From contig JBEBXH010000016.1 of NCBI GenBank assembly GCA_040391785.1, positions 18,172 to 82,171 of the forward strand: a stretch of DNA of 64,000 bases. Reading direction: 5' to 3'. This DNA is from UBA5239 sp040391785. GTDB lineage: Bacteria > Verrucomicrobiota > Lentisphaeria > Victivallales > Victivallaceae. Below, piece by piece: positions 51,840-62,702 of the stretch (its first letter is position 1; the number at the start of each line of letters is the position of its first letter). The notes beneath the pieces are model-generated. The model saw only the letters and a list, made by a program, of their open reading frames with translations. It made no database searches and was not told the DNA's origin. Both the position numbers and the translations under genes were made by a program.

Positions 51840-52918
51840 CCGACAAGCCGAAAAAATTTATCCATGTCGATATGGATGCATTCTTTGCCGCGGTCGAGCA
51901 GCGTGACCGGCCTGAGTTGAGGGGGAAGGCGGTGATTGTCGGCGGCGACCCCGATAAACGCGGCGTGGTGAGTACTTGCTCTTACGAGGCCCGCAAATTC
52001 GGGGTTCACTCCGCCATGCCGACCAGTCAGGCGGTGCGCTTGTGCCCGCACGGCATTTTCGTTCATGGCCGCATGGAGGTGTATGTGGAGGTGTCGCGCC
52101 AGATTCGCCAGATCATGCATGAATTCACCGATTTGATCGAGCCGCTCTCCATCGACGAAGCCTATCTGGATGTGACCGACAACAAGATCGGCTGTCCCTC
52201 CGCCACCTGGGTCGCACGCATGCTCAAGCAGCGGATTCACGAAGAAACCTCGCTGACCGCCTCCGCCGGGGTCTCCTACAATCTTTTTCTGGCCAAAATC
52301 GCCTCCGACATGCAGAAGCCGAACGGCTTGACCGTGATCCCGCCGGAGGAGGCGCTGGAAGTGTTGGAAAAACTGCCGATCAAACGTTTTTACGGCATCG
52401 GCAAGGTCACTGCGGCGAAGCTGGAGAAATACGGTATTTACACCGGGGCCGAGCTGAAAAAACTGTCGCAGGAAGCGCTGGTCGAGCTGCTGGGCAAGAG
52501 CGGTAAATATTATTATGACATTGTTCGCGGCCATGATTCACGCGTGCTGGAAGTCGACTGGATCCGGAAGTCGATGGGGCGCGAAATAACCTACGAGCAC
52601 GACCTCGCGGATTTGAACGAAATCGCCAAAGAGGTGCGGGGGTTGGCGTTTCGCGTGGAAAAGATGTTGAAGCAGCAGAAACTGGCCGGCAAAACCATTA
52701 CCTTGAAGCTGCGTTACGATGATTTCGAGACCATCACCCGCAGCCAGACCCTGGCTAAAAATACCGACGACGGCGAGGTGATCGCCGCCATCGCCGAGAG
52801 CCTGCTGCGTCAGAAAACTGACGCCGGGGTCCGCAAAGTCCGGCTGCTCGGCGTGACCTCGTCCAATTTCCCCGTGGTGAAAGTCGTCGAATGGGAACAG
52901 ATGGAGTTCCCGTTTTAG
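51836..52918 (+). CDS. dinB: DNA polymerase IV, probable CTG start
   Basis: The Y-family polymerase core includes HVDMDAFFAAVEQ, SYEARKFGVHSAM, PLSIDEAYLDVT and SAGVSYNLFLAKIASDMQKP; the little-finger domain follows from about residue 240. The first ATG (51872) would remove the aspartate of HVDMD, a metal ligand in all family members, and the strand before it. In frame upstream, the only plausible start is CTG at 51836, which gives MTDKPKKFIHVDMD, has AGGAA six bases before it, and overlaps the previous stop as CTGA. No ATG, GTG or TTG lies between. Pol IV performs error-prone bypass of DNA lesions. Confidence 0.92.
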   Translation: MTDKPKKFIHVDMDAFFAAVEQRDRPELRGKAVIVGGDPDKRGVVSTCSYEARKFGVHSAMPTSQAVRLCPHGIFVHGRMEVYVEVSRQIRQIMHEFTDLIEPLSIDEAYLDVTDNKIGCPSATWVARMLKQRIHEETSLTASAGVSYNLFLAKIASDMQKPNGLTVIPPEEALEVLEKLPIKRFYGIGKVTAAKLEKYGIYTGAELKKLSQEALVELLGKSGKYYYDIVRGHDSRVLEVDWIRKSMGREITYEHDLADLNEIAKEVRGLAFRVEKMLKQQKLAGKTITLKLRYDDFETITRSQTLAKNTDDGEVIAAIAESLLRQKTDAGVRKVRLLGVTSSNFPVVKVVEWEQMEFPF

Positions 52919-52941
52919 CTGTAATCGTTTTTTTTTATTAA

Positions 52942-53031
52942 ACACGGAAAACACGGAAGTCACGGAAATTTTTGTATATTTCAGAGAACAAATAAAAGTA
53001 TTTTTCCGTGCTTTCCGTGTTTTCCGTGTTA
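52942..53031. repeat. Inverted repeat built of three CACGGAAA units per arm
   Basis: The left arm has AACACGGAAAACACGGAA and a further unit, and the right arm the complement TTTCCGTGTTTTCCGTGTT preceded by one more unit, around about 30 AT-rich bases. It sits between the stops of convergent dinB and the isomerase gene, the same position as the copy at 1657-1773. A two-way terminator is the simplest reading. Confidence 0.65.
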
Positions 53032-53038
53032 AAAAATT

Positions 53039-53923
53039 TCAGATATCCTGGCGTTTCTTTTCGACCATTGTGGCGAAGCGGACGCAGCGCTCGTGGGCGT
53101 CGTGCAGGAATTTCTGGATGTTTTCGGGCGTCTGATTTGTTATCGGCTCGGCGGTTTTGTCGTAGAATGGCGTACAGCGCATGGCCAGTTCGAAGCTGAG
53201 TTCGCGGTCGTAACTCGAGGTCGCCAGAATTCCGGCTGCGTGGTCCCAATCCACCGTGCCCATGAAGGGCGGCTGATGCTGGTCGCCGGTGCCGTCGTTA
53301 TCATTCAGGTGGAGAGCCTGGATACGGTTTTTGCGTTGCTCCAGGAAATCTAACTGCTTTAATTGCTGCGAGTTGCCGTGGCCGGAGTCGTAGCAGATGC
53401 CGAGGCGTTCCGGGGGATAGGCGGCGAGCAGTTCGTCGATGGATTCCCAATTGTCGCCCCACATGTTTTCGACGGCCAGGCAGGTGTGATTGTGCTCCAG
53501 CGAAACCAGCAATTCGTCGATCGAGCGCTTCAGCGCATCCATGCGTTGCCGGTACAGGTTCCGGTCCGTATTCATATAGGGCTGAATGCAGGGGATGTGC
53601 ATCATGATTGCGCCGGTACCGCCGAGTTCGCCGAGCATTTCGATGCGGTTTCGGACCAGTTCCACGCCGGCCTGACGCTCGTATTCCACCGGCGAGAACC
53701 AGCATTTTTCCACCCCGGCACTGCTGTGGATGTCGAGCAATTTCAGTCCGGTTTCCCGGAGCCAGCCGGCGATGGCTTTCAGCTCGGAACTGCTGTAGAG
53801 AAAATCAGTGCACCACTGATGACACCAGTGTAAATGAGTAAATCCGGCTTCGGCAATCGCCCGCAGGCGCGGTTCCGGGGATCCGTTACTGCCCAGGAAA
53901 TCGGTGTTGATGGCAATATTCAT
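53039..53923 (-). CDS. Sugar phosphate isomerase/epimerase-like TIM-barrel protein
   Basis: The 294-residue protein shows the xylose-isomerase-like/AP-endonuclease-2 pattern: AEAGFTHLHWCHQW at strand 2, LLDIHSS, IMMHIPC, LAVENMWGDNW, LGICYDSGHGN and IQALHLNDNDGTGDQHQPPF, providing His, Glu and Asp metal ligands. Family members isomerise or epimerise keto-sugars such as tagatose, erythrulose or inosose. No sugar genes adjoin it, so the substrate is open. Endonuclease IV is less likely because its ligand spacing differs. Confidence 0.82.
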   Translation of the reverse strand: MNIAINTDFLGSNGSPEPRLRAIAEAGFTHLHWCHQWCTDFLYSSSELKAIAGWLRETGLKLLDIHSSAGVEKCWFSPVEYERQAGVELVRNRIEMLGELGGTGAIMMHIPCIQPYMNTDRNLYRQRMDALKRSIDELLVSLEHNHTCLAVENMWGDNWESIDELLAAYPPERLGICYDSGHGNSQQLKQLDFLEQRKNRIQALHLNDNDGTGDQHQPPFMGTVDWDHAAGILATSSYDRELSFELAMRCTPFYDKTAEPITNQTPENIQKFLHDAHERCVRFATMVEKKRQDI

Positions 53924-54046
53924 AATGAATCATCCTTTTGAAAAATTCAAATATTACCGTTTATTATACTGGGTTTGACGGTTAAATCAAGAGGGACGCG
54001 TAAGAAATACAATGTCGCTTTTTTACAACATCATTTTGAGGATAAG

Positions 54047-54076
54047 AAAAAAGGCCCAACGGAAATCCGTTGAGCC
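54047..54076 (-). terminator. aqpZ: Rho-independent terminator of aqpZ
   Basis: On the minus strand GGCTCAACGGA pairs with TCCGTTGGGCC across two bases (one mismatch near the base), then six T residues. It lies about 25 bases after the aqpZ stop. Confidence 0.8.
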
Positions 54077-54101
54077 TGTGATATGCGGAAAGTCAGGAAG
54101 C

Positions 54102-54791
54102 TCAGTCTTTCGCTTCGAAGAGGGTCTTGTAAGCGAAGCCGGCCACCGCCGCGCCGATGATCGGCATGACCCAGAAGAACCAGAGCTGGCTGATTGCCCA
54201 GCCGCCGACGAAGATCGCCGGACCGAGGCTGCGGGCGGGGTTCACCGAGAGGTTGGTCACCGGGATGCCGATCAGATGGATCAGCGTCAGCGCCAGACCG
54301 ATCGCGATCGGAGCGAATTTCCCGTTGGCGCGCTTGTCCGTCGCCCCGATGATGATCATCAGGAAGAAGAAGGTCAGCACGATTTCCGCCACCGCGCAGG
54401 AGAGCATGTTGTATTTGGTCGGAGAATGATCGCCGTAGCCGTTCGCCGCGAAACCATCCGCCAGAGTGAACGAACTGATGCCGCTGGCGATGACATACAG
54501 CACCGCCGCTGCCAGCACCGCGCCGACGCACTGGGCCACGATGTAGGGGAGCAGGTCTTTTTTATCAAAACGTCCCGCCGCACAGAGGCCGACGCTCACT
54601 GCCGGGTTCAAGTGGCAGCCCGAAATATGGCCGATGGCGAACGCCATGGTCAGAACCGTCAGGCCGAAGGCCAGCGCCACCCCGGCAAAGCCGATGTGAC
54701 TTCCGGCGAGCACGGCGCTGCCGCAACCCCCGAATACCAGCCAGAATGTTCCGAATACTTCCGCCGCGGTTTTCCTGGAAAGAAACTGCAT
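54102..54791 (-). CDS. aqpZ: Aquaporin Z-type water channel
   Basis: The 229-residue protein has six membrane helices and two half-helices with both NPA boxes: GCHLNPAVSVG near 63 and NLSVNPARSLGPA near 180. The Arg after the second NPA and His in LIHLIGIPVTN give the narrow selectivity filter of water-specific channels rather than GlpF glycerol channels. A loop of about ten residues beyond the usual size (YGDHSPTKYN) may be extracytoplasmic. It stands alone between two terminators with its own promoter. Confidence 0.93.
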   Translation of the reverse strand: MQFLSRKTAAEVFGTFWLVFGGCGSAVLAGSHIGFAGVALAFGLTVLTMAFAIGHISGCHLNPAVSVGLCAAGRFDKKDLLPYIVAQCVGAVLAAAVLYVIASGISSFTLADGFAANGYGDHSPTKYNMLSCAVAEIVLTFFFLMIIIGATDKRANGKFAPIAIGLALTLIHLIGIPVTNLSVNPARSLGPAIFVGGWAISQLWFFWVMPIIGAAVAGFAYKTLFEAKD

Positions 54792-54847
54792 TTTTTTGAT
54801 CTCCTTTTCTGTTTTTTTTTATACTTCTCGAAAATGCATATTCTATA

Positions 54848-54876
54848 AAAATAGCAGATTTTGCTGCTCGATGCAA
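54848..54876 (-). promoter_or_regulatory. aqpZ: Candidate aqpZ promoter
   Basis: On the minus strand TTGCAT (54871-54876) and TATTTT (54848-54853) are 17 bases apart. The leader is about 50 bases and ends in AAAAGGAGATC before the start codon. Confidence 0.5.
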
Positions 54877-54918
54877 GTATTTTTTTTAGAAAAGTATACT
54901 AAATGACCTCAATGTAAT

Positions 54919-54953
54919 AAAAAAAGCCCGGCGGTGATTGCTCACGCCGGGCC
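54919..54953 (-). terminator. ppdK: Rho-independent terminator of ppdK
   Basis: An 8-bp GC stem (GCCCGGCG at 54926-54933 with CGCCGGGC at 54945-54952) has an 11-base loop and seven T residues on the minus strand. It lies about 20 bases after the ppdK stop. Confidence 0.9.
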
Positions 54954-54971
54954 TGGATTCAGCGAATCAGC

Positions 54972-57773
<2,802 letters not shown>

Positions 57774-57953
57774 GTTTGACCCCTTCCTTGTTGTTTATTT
57801 GTGAGGTTTTTTCTTCCAAATAATATAAAGTAATGCATACGATACATGAAGTACAATTAAATGCAAGCGGGGATTGTTCGCATTTGGTAACTATTTACGC
57901 AATTTTACGTAAATCATCAGAAATTCCACCATGTGGAATAAAAAATAAAAGCT

Positions 57954-57977
57954 AAACTAGTTTATATAAACTAGTTT
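57954..57977. repeat. 24-bp perfect palindrome made of two AAACTAGTTT sites
   Basis: AAACTAGTTT, itself a palindrome, occurs twice, separated by ATAT, so the whole 24 bases are symmetrical. Two further dyads lie close by: TTTACGTAAA at 57904-57913 and ATTCCAC/GTGGAAT at 57923-57939. The cluster fills the 239-base gap between the dut stop and ppdK start. It may be an operator cluster for ppdK or, since T-rich sequence follows on the minus strand, a weak dut terminator. Confidence 0.45.
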
Positions 57978-58012
57978 GTACGCTCGGAAGTTAAGTATTT
58001 TTTTTGAAGAGT

Positions 58013-58459
58013 CTATTTTTTGCCGGTACTGCCGAAACCGCCGGCGCCGCGCTTGCTGTCGCTGAGTTCGTCAACGGTGATCATGTCGACATCCGGAAGC
58101 TCGCAGATGACCATCTGCGCGATGCGGTCGCCACGGTGAATGGCGAACGGCTCTTTGCCGAGGTTGAACATGATTACGCCGACCTCGCCGCGGTAGCCGG
58201 CATCGACCGTGCCGGGGGTATTGGTCAGGGTCAGGTTGTGCTTCAGCGCCAGGCCGCTGCGGGGGCGCACCTGAGCCTCGTAGCCGACCGGCAGTTCAAT
58301 GAAAAGCCCGGTCGGCACCAGGGTGCTCTGGCCGGCGGGGAGTTCCATGTCCACGCGGGAGCGCAGGTCGTAGGCGGCGTCGTCATGATGGGCTTTCTGA
58401 GGAGCGAGATCGGCACAGCCGTCGAGCATTTTGATTTTAACGGTAATTTTCACAGTCAT
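58013..58459 (-). CDS. dut: Deoxyuridine 5'-triphosphate nucleotidohydrolase
   Basis: The 148-residue protein has the five trimeric-dUTPase motifs: AAYDLRS (1), PRSGLALKH (2), TVDAGYRGEVGV (3), GDRIAQMVI (4) and the flexible RGAGGFGSTG (5). It hydrolyses dUTP to dUMP and pyrophosphate, keeping uracil out of DNA and feeding dTMP synthesis. AGGAATCAA precedes the start. It is divergent from the pilT-like gene. Confidence 0.97.
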   Translation of the reverse strand: MTVKITVKIKMLDGCADLAPQKAHHDDAAYDLRSRVDMELPAGQSTLVPTGLFIELPVGYEAQVRPRSGLALKHNLTLTNTPGTVDAGYRGEVGVIMFNLGKEPFAIHRGDRIAQMVICELPDVDMITVDELSDSKRGAGGFGSTGKK

Positions 58460-58541
58460 TTGATTCCTGATTTGAATTGTTCTGAATGGCGGTTACTTTA
58501 TAGCATAAAATGGAACTTTTCAATTTGAACACGGATTTTTT

Positions 58542-60749
58542 ATGAAAATCATCAATGAATTGCTGCAGAAGACATTCGATGATGGCGCTTCCGACCTGTT
58601 CGTCAGTGCCGGCAAAGGACCGCGGTACCGGTTCAACGGGCCGATCATACCGGTACCCGGACATGAGGAAAATACGCTGAGCGAGGAAACCCTGAAGGAG
58701 TTCCGCGAGCAGATTCTGCGCCCGGAGGCCAAGGAAACTTACCGCATCAAGGGGAGCTGCGACGCCGGGTATACCCTGCAGGCTGGCAAGATGCGTTTCC
58801 GTATCAATTTTTATCAGCAGCAGGAAGTCAGCTCGTTTGTGGCGCGCCCGATTCCGCTCGGGACCTCGCTCTCGTTTGAGGGGCTGAACCTGCCGCCGGT
58901 GCTGCGTGAATTGGCCGAGCGTCCGCGTGGTTTGATCCTGGTGGTAGGGGCCGCGGGGAGCGGTAAATCGACCACCATGGCGGCGATGATCAACCATATC
59001 AACAATGTTTTCAGCAAGCATATCGTGACGGTGGAGGACCCGGTCGAATACGTTCACCGCGACCTCAAATCGTGGATCAGCCAGCGCGAAGTCGGCATCG
59101 ATACCACCGGGTTCGGCGAGGCGCTGACCAACGTGGTGCGCGAGAGTCCGGACGTGATCGTGATCGGCGAAATGCGCGACCAGACCACCATGCAGACCGC
59201 CGTTTCCGCGGCGCTCACCGGGCACCTGGTGATTTCGACGGTCCACACGGCCGACACGCTGCAGGCCATGGAACGTATCATCAACACGTTCCCCGAGCAC
59301 TTGCGCCAACAGATCGCCGACGACCTGGCCCTGGCGCTGCAGGCGGTGATCGCTCAGCGGCTGCTTCCGGCGGCGAGCGGCCGCGGGATGATCCCGGCGG
59401 TGGAAGTGCTGAAGGCCACGCCGCTGGTCCGCAGCCTGATTTCCGACCGTAATTTCGCCGATCTCGAGGAGGTCATCAAGCGCGGTGCGGAAGAAGGCAT
59501 GGTTACCTTTAACCGGGCTTTGATGGCGCTGGTCAGGGATGAAAAAGTTACGATCGAACACGCGGTGGCGGCTGCTGCCAACCGCGAGGAATTCCTGCTG
59601 CTGGTGCGCGGCATGGAGAGCGGCATCGATACCTTCCGCGGCATGTTCGGGCAGGATGAGTCCGACAGCGAGGAGATGAATATGAAGCGGCTGTTGCATT
59701 CAGCGGCGGCCAACAACGCCAGCGACCTGCTCATTACCGCCGGGGCACCGCCCACGTTGAGGGTGAATGGCGATCTGATTCCGCTGGATACGCCGCCGCT
59801 GTCGCCGGCGGATACTCAACGGCTGTTTTTCAGCATTATCACGGCGCGTCAGCGGTTGATGTTCGAGGAGAACCGCGAGCTTGATTTCGCGCTCACCACC
59901 AGGCTGCAGACCAGTCAGGACAGCGCGGAGCGGACGTACCGTTTCCGCGTCAACGGATTTTACCAGCGCGGCAATATCGGGGCGGCGTTCCGGGTGATTC
60001 CGAGCACGATTCCGTCGTCGGAGGCACTGACCCTGCCGCCGCAGCTCCTGAACCTGATCAAGCAGAAACAGGGCCTGATCCTGATCACCGGCCCCACTGG
60101 ACACGGCAAAAGTACGACCCAGGCGTGCCTGATCGACCGGATCAACACCACGACTCCGTGCCATATCGTCACCATCGAGGACCCGATTGAATACGTGCAC
60201 GGCAACAAGATGGGGCTGGTCGAACAGCGCGAGGTCCACTCCGATACCCTGAGTTTTTCCAATGCCCTGAAATATGTGTTGCGCCAGGACCCGGACGTGA
60301 TTCTGGTGGGCGAAATGCGCGACCCGGAAACCATCGGCACCGCGCTTACCGCGGCCGAAACCGGGCATCTGGTGCTGGCGACGTTGCATACCAACAATGC
60401 GCCTCAGACCATCGACCGCATTGTCGACTCGTTCCCCTCGCACCAACAGAACCAGATCAAGATTCAGTTGGCCGGGGCATTGCTGGGGGTGGTGGCGCAG
60501 CGCCTGATCCCGAAACGCGACGGTTCGGGCCGGGCGGCGGCATTTGAAATCATGCTCGGCACCCCGGCCGTCCAGGCACTGATCCGCGAGGGTAAAACCG
60601 GCAATCTGAAGGGGGTTCTCGAGACCAGTTACAAGGACGGCATGGTGACCATGGAGCACGCGCTGGCCGACCTGTACAGCCGCAACATCATCACCCGCGA
60701 AGAGATGAATTCCATCGTCAAGGATTTCAAAACAACCAAAGGATATTGA
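58542..60749 (+). CDS. Tandem fusion of two PilT-type twitching ATPases
   Basis: One frame of 735 residues holds two full PilT/PilU-like modules. Module 1 (about 1-370) has Walker A GAAGSGKST at 136-144, VIVIGEMRD and GHLVISTVHT. Module 2 (about 385-735) has Walker A GPTGHGKST at 517-525, VILVGEMRD and GHLVLATLHT. Each has its own N-terminal PAS-like beta domain (DGASDLFVSAGKGP; NNASDLLITAGAPP). Both keep Walker, Asp-box and His-box residues. PilT hexamers retract type IV pili; PilU assists. Module 1 is PilU-like in its long acidic tail (ESDSEEMN), so a PilU-PilT fusion is possible. Confidence 0.92.
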   Translation: MKIINELLQKTFDDGASDLFVSAGKGPRYRFNGPIIPVPGHEENTLSEETLKEFREQILRPEAKETYRIKGSCDAGYTLQAGKMRFRINFYQQQEVSSFVARPIPLGTSLSFEGLNLPPVLRELAERPRGLILVVGAAGSGKSTTMAAMINHINNVFSKHIVTVEDPVEYVHRDLKSWISQREVGIDTTGFGEALTNVVRESPDVIVIGEMRDQTTMQTAVSAALTGHLVISTVHTADTLQAMERIINTFPEHLRQQIADDLALALQAVIAQRLLPAASGRGMIPAVEVLKATPLVRSLISDRNFADLEEVIKRGAEEGMVTFNRALMALVRDEKVTIEHAVAAAANREEFLLLVRGMESGIDTFRGMFGQDESDSEEMNMKRLLHSAAANNASDLLITAGAPPTLRVNGDLIPLDTPPLSPADTQRLFFSIITARQRLMFEENRELDFALTTRLQTSQDSAERTYRFRVNGFYQRGNIGAAFRVIPSTIPSSEALTLPPQLLNLIKQKQGLILITGPTGHGKSTTQACLIDRINTTTPCHIVTIEDPIEYVHGNKMGLVEQREVHSDTLSFSNALKYVLRQDPDVILVGEMRDPETIGTALTAAETGHLVLATLHTNNAPQTIDRIVDSFPSHQQNQIKIQLAGALLGVVAQRLIPKRDGSGRAAAFEIMLGTPAVQALIREGKTGNLKGVLETSYKDGMVTMEHALADLYSRNIITREEMNSIVKDFKTTKGY

Positions 60750-60815
60750 AATTGGCCGGAGCCGTTGGCTCCTGAATTGGTCGCTGCCTGCGGCAGCTGA
60801 ATTGGAGAATTGGTG
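60750..60815. repeat. AATTGG double-hairpin element, copy B
   Basis: It begins at the first base after the PilT-fusion stop. The order is AATTGG, stem GGAGCC/GGCTCC with GTT loop (60758-60772), TGAATTGGTC, stem GCTGCC/GGCAGC with TGC loop (60783-60797), then TGAATTGGAGAATTGG. Compared with copy A at 42150, the linkers match almost base for base, while both stems differ and still pair. Confidence 0.7.
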
Positions 60816-60859
60816 AATTAAATTCCTATGAGTCCTATTTAATGAAAGGAAGTGCAGAT

Positions 60860-61333
60860 ATGCTTAGAATCGGACAAGGCTTTGATGTTCACCGCCTGGT
60901 GGAAGGGCGGAAATTGATTTTGTGCGGCGTCGAGATCCCGCATACGCTGGGTTTGAACGGGCACAGCGATGCCGATGTGGCGCTGCACGCGCTCATGGAC
61001 GCCTACCTCGGGGCGCTGGCACTGGGCGACATCGGCACCTGGTTCCCGGATACCGATGCCGCTTACAAAAATGCCGACAGCATGAAACTGTTGGAATACA
61101 TCATCAAAGACGAGCACGTCAGCGAATATCAGCTGGTCAATCTGGACATCACCATCATCGCGCAGCGCCCCCGAATCGCTCCGTATATCGACCGGATGCG
61201 TTCCAATCTGGCTGCGCTTCTGGACTGTGCCCCGGACCGGGTTTCCGTCAAGGCCACGACCACCGAGCGCCTCGGCTATTGTGGTCGCGAAGAAGGCATC
61301 GCCGCCAACGCCGTAGTCCTGCTGGAATCTTAG
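60860..61333 (+). CDS. ispF: 2-C-methyl-D-erythritol 2,4-cyclodiphosphate synthase
   Basis: The start at 60860 is preceded by AAAGGAAG with seven bases spacing, so the ATG 18 bases upstream, which lies before that site, is not used. The 157-residue protein has the metal ligands in GQGFDVHRL (D9, H11), NGHSDADVALHA, the FPDTDAAYKN loop, and the C-terminal KATTTERLGYCGREEGIA. IspF forms the cyclic diphosphate of the MEP pathway to isoprenoids. IspD is not in the window. It follows the PilT gene after a repeat element, so a promoter inside or after that element may serve it. Confidence 0.97.
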   Translation: MLRIGQGFDVHRLVEGRKLILCGVEIPHTLGLNGHSDADVALHALMDAYLGALALGDIGTWFPDTDAAYKNADSMKLLEYIIKDEHVSEYQLVNLDITIIAQRPRIAPYIDRMRSNLAALLDCAPDRVSVKATTTERLGYCGREEGIAANAVVLLES

Positions 61334-61343
61334 AGCTAAGCTC

Positions 61344-62603
61344 CTAATTTGGCAGATAGCGGCCGCCGGTGGTCCACAGAAGATGAGTCAACTCAAGGTT
61401 TTCGAGCTTGTGCGTACTCAGATATTCACGACCGGCCTCGGTCGTCAGCAGCCATTTGGGCCCCTGAAATCCGGCGGTGGCGGAGGGTTCGAGTTTGAGG
61501 TTTTCGAACTGGCGGCTCAGTGATACATTGCGCTCGAGCCGCTCATCTGTAACCGTGAAGATCCCGCTGAGAATTTCCAGAATGAGTTTAGCGACGAACG
61601 CGGACGGACGCGCCACCGCCAGCCCGTCCGCGACGGTGCGGTTGGTCAACCCGATGTCGTAAACGCTGATTTCGTCGTGCTTGCCGCTGAGCAAACCGAG
61701 CGTCATGCAGGGCGATTCCACCGGCTCCGCGAAAAAGCAGTGCACCGCGTCGCCGAAAACATGTTTCAACCCGAAGTTGATGCCGCCCGGCGCACCGCCG
61801 ACGCCGCAGGGCAGGTAGACCATCAGCGGATGCTTTTCGTCGACCGCGATATTGCGGCATTTGAGCTGGTTTTTCAACCGCAGCGCCGCCACGGCATAGC
61901 CCAGAAAAGGGTCCACGGAATTTTCGTCATCGACAAAAAACGCATAAGGATCTCCGGCTGCCTCCCGCCGTCCCTGTTCGACCGCGGAGCCGTAGTCTCC
62001 CTCGTATTCGATCACGATCACGCCATGCGAGCGGAGCAGCTGTTTTTTCCACGCTTTGGCATCGGCTGACATGTGGATTTTGACCGTGAAACCCAGCCCG
62101 GCGCTAATAATGCCGATGCTGAGCCCAAGGTTGCCGGTACTGCCTACGGAAATGGTATAACGGCTGAATAATGCCCGCGCTTCCGGCGAACCGAGCTTGC
62201 GGTAGTTATCCTGAAACGCGATTAATTTGTGCTCGATCGCCAGTTTTTCCGCATAGCAGAGCACGGCGTAAATCCCACCGCGGGCCTTGATCGAACCGGC
62301 CACCGGCAGGTTGTGGTCCGCCTTGATGAACAGCCGGTTGGCCGCCGGGTCGATACCGGCCTCCTGGAACAGGTGTTGCCGCAGGGCAGGGACATCCAGC
62401 AATTCCGACTCGATGATGCCGTAAGAAGGTGTCGCCTCCTCGAACAATTCACCGAGCAGCGGCGCGAAGCGGTACAACCGCGCTTCCGCGCTCAAAATAT
62501 CGGCAAACTGCAGTTCCAATTCGGGCAAAGCCGCCGCTCCGCGATACTGCGGATTCGCCCAGAATATGGGCTGCTTTTTCGACATCTGTTCCAGTGTATT
62601 CAT
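61344..62603 (-). CDS. dsdA: D-serine dehydratase (ammonia-lyase)
   Basis: The 419-residue fold-type II PLP enzyme has KADHNLPVAGSIKARGGIY with K106 as the Schiff-base lysine, the phosphate loop SVGSTGNLGLS, CGVGGAPGGINFGLKHVFGD and the C-terminal TAGFQGP. These match DsdA rather than threonine dehydratase. It turns D-serine into pyruvate and ammonia. It is about 20 residues shorter than the E. coli protein. A 14-bp inverted repeat (GGTATT/AATACC at 62604-62617) touches the start codon and may be an operator. No DsdC-type regulator is adjacent. Confidence 0.9.
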   Translation of the reverse strand: MNTLEQMSKKQPIFWANPQYRGAAALPELELQFADILSAEARLYRFAPLLGELFEEATPSYGIIESELLDVPALRQHLFQEAGIDPAANRLFIKADHNLPVAGSIKARGGIYAVLCYAEKLAIEHKLIAFQDNYRKLGSPEARALFSRYTISVGSTGNLGLSIGIISAGLGFTVKIHMSADAKAWKKQLLRSHGVIVIEYEGDYGSAVEQGRREAAGDPYAFFVDDENSVDPFLGYAVAALRLKNQLKCRNIAVDEKHPLMVYLPCGVGGAPGGINFGLKHVFGDAVHCFFAEPVESPCMTLGLLSGKHDEISVYDIGLTNRTVADGLAVARPSAFVAKLILEILSGIFTVTDERLERNVSLSRQFENLKLEPSATAGFQGPKWLLTTEAGREYLSTHKLENLELTHLLWTTGGRYLPN

Positions 62604-62642
62604 GGTATTAAAATACCCTCGCTGCTCTCATTTTCAAGGCAC

Positions 62643-62676
62643 AAAAAAACGGAGCAGAAAATTTTTTCTGCTCCGT
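62643..62676 (-). terminator. rpsA: Rho-independent terminator of rpsA
   Basis: ACGGAGCAGAAAA pairs with TTTTCTGCTCCGT (62649-62676) and is followed by seven T residues on the minus strand. It lies 26 bases after the rpsA stop. Confidence 0.88.
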
Positions 62677-62702
62677 TGAATTTGACTGGTGTCAGTCAGC
62701 GG

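Noticed and set aside
51872..52918. dinB starting at the first ATG
   Set aside because: It would lose the metal-binding Asp and first strand of the polymerase; the upstream CTG start fits family length and the ribosome site.
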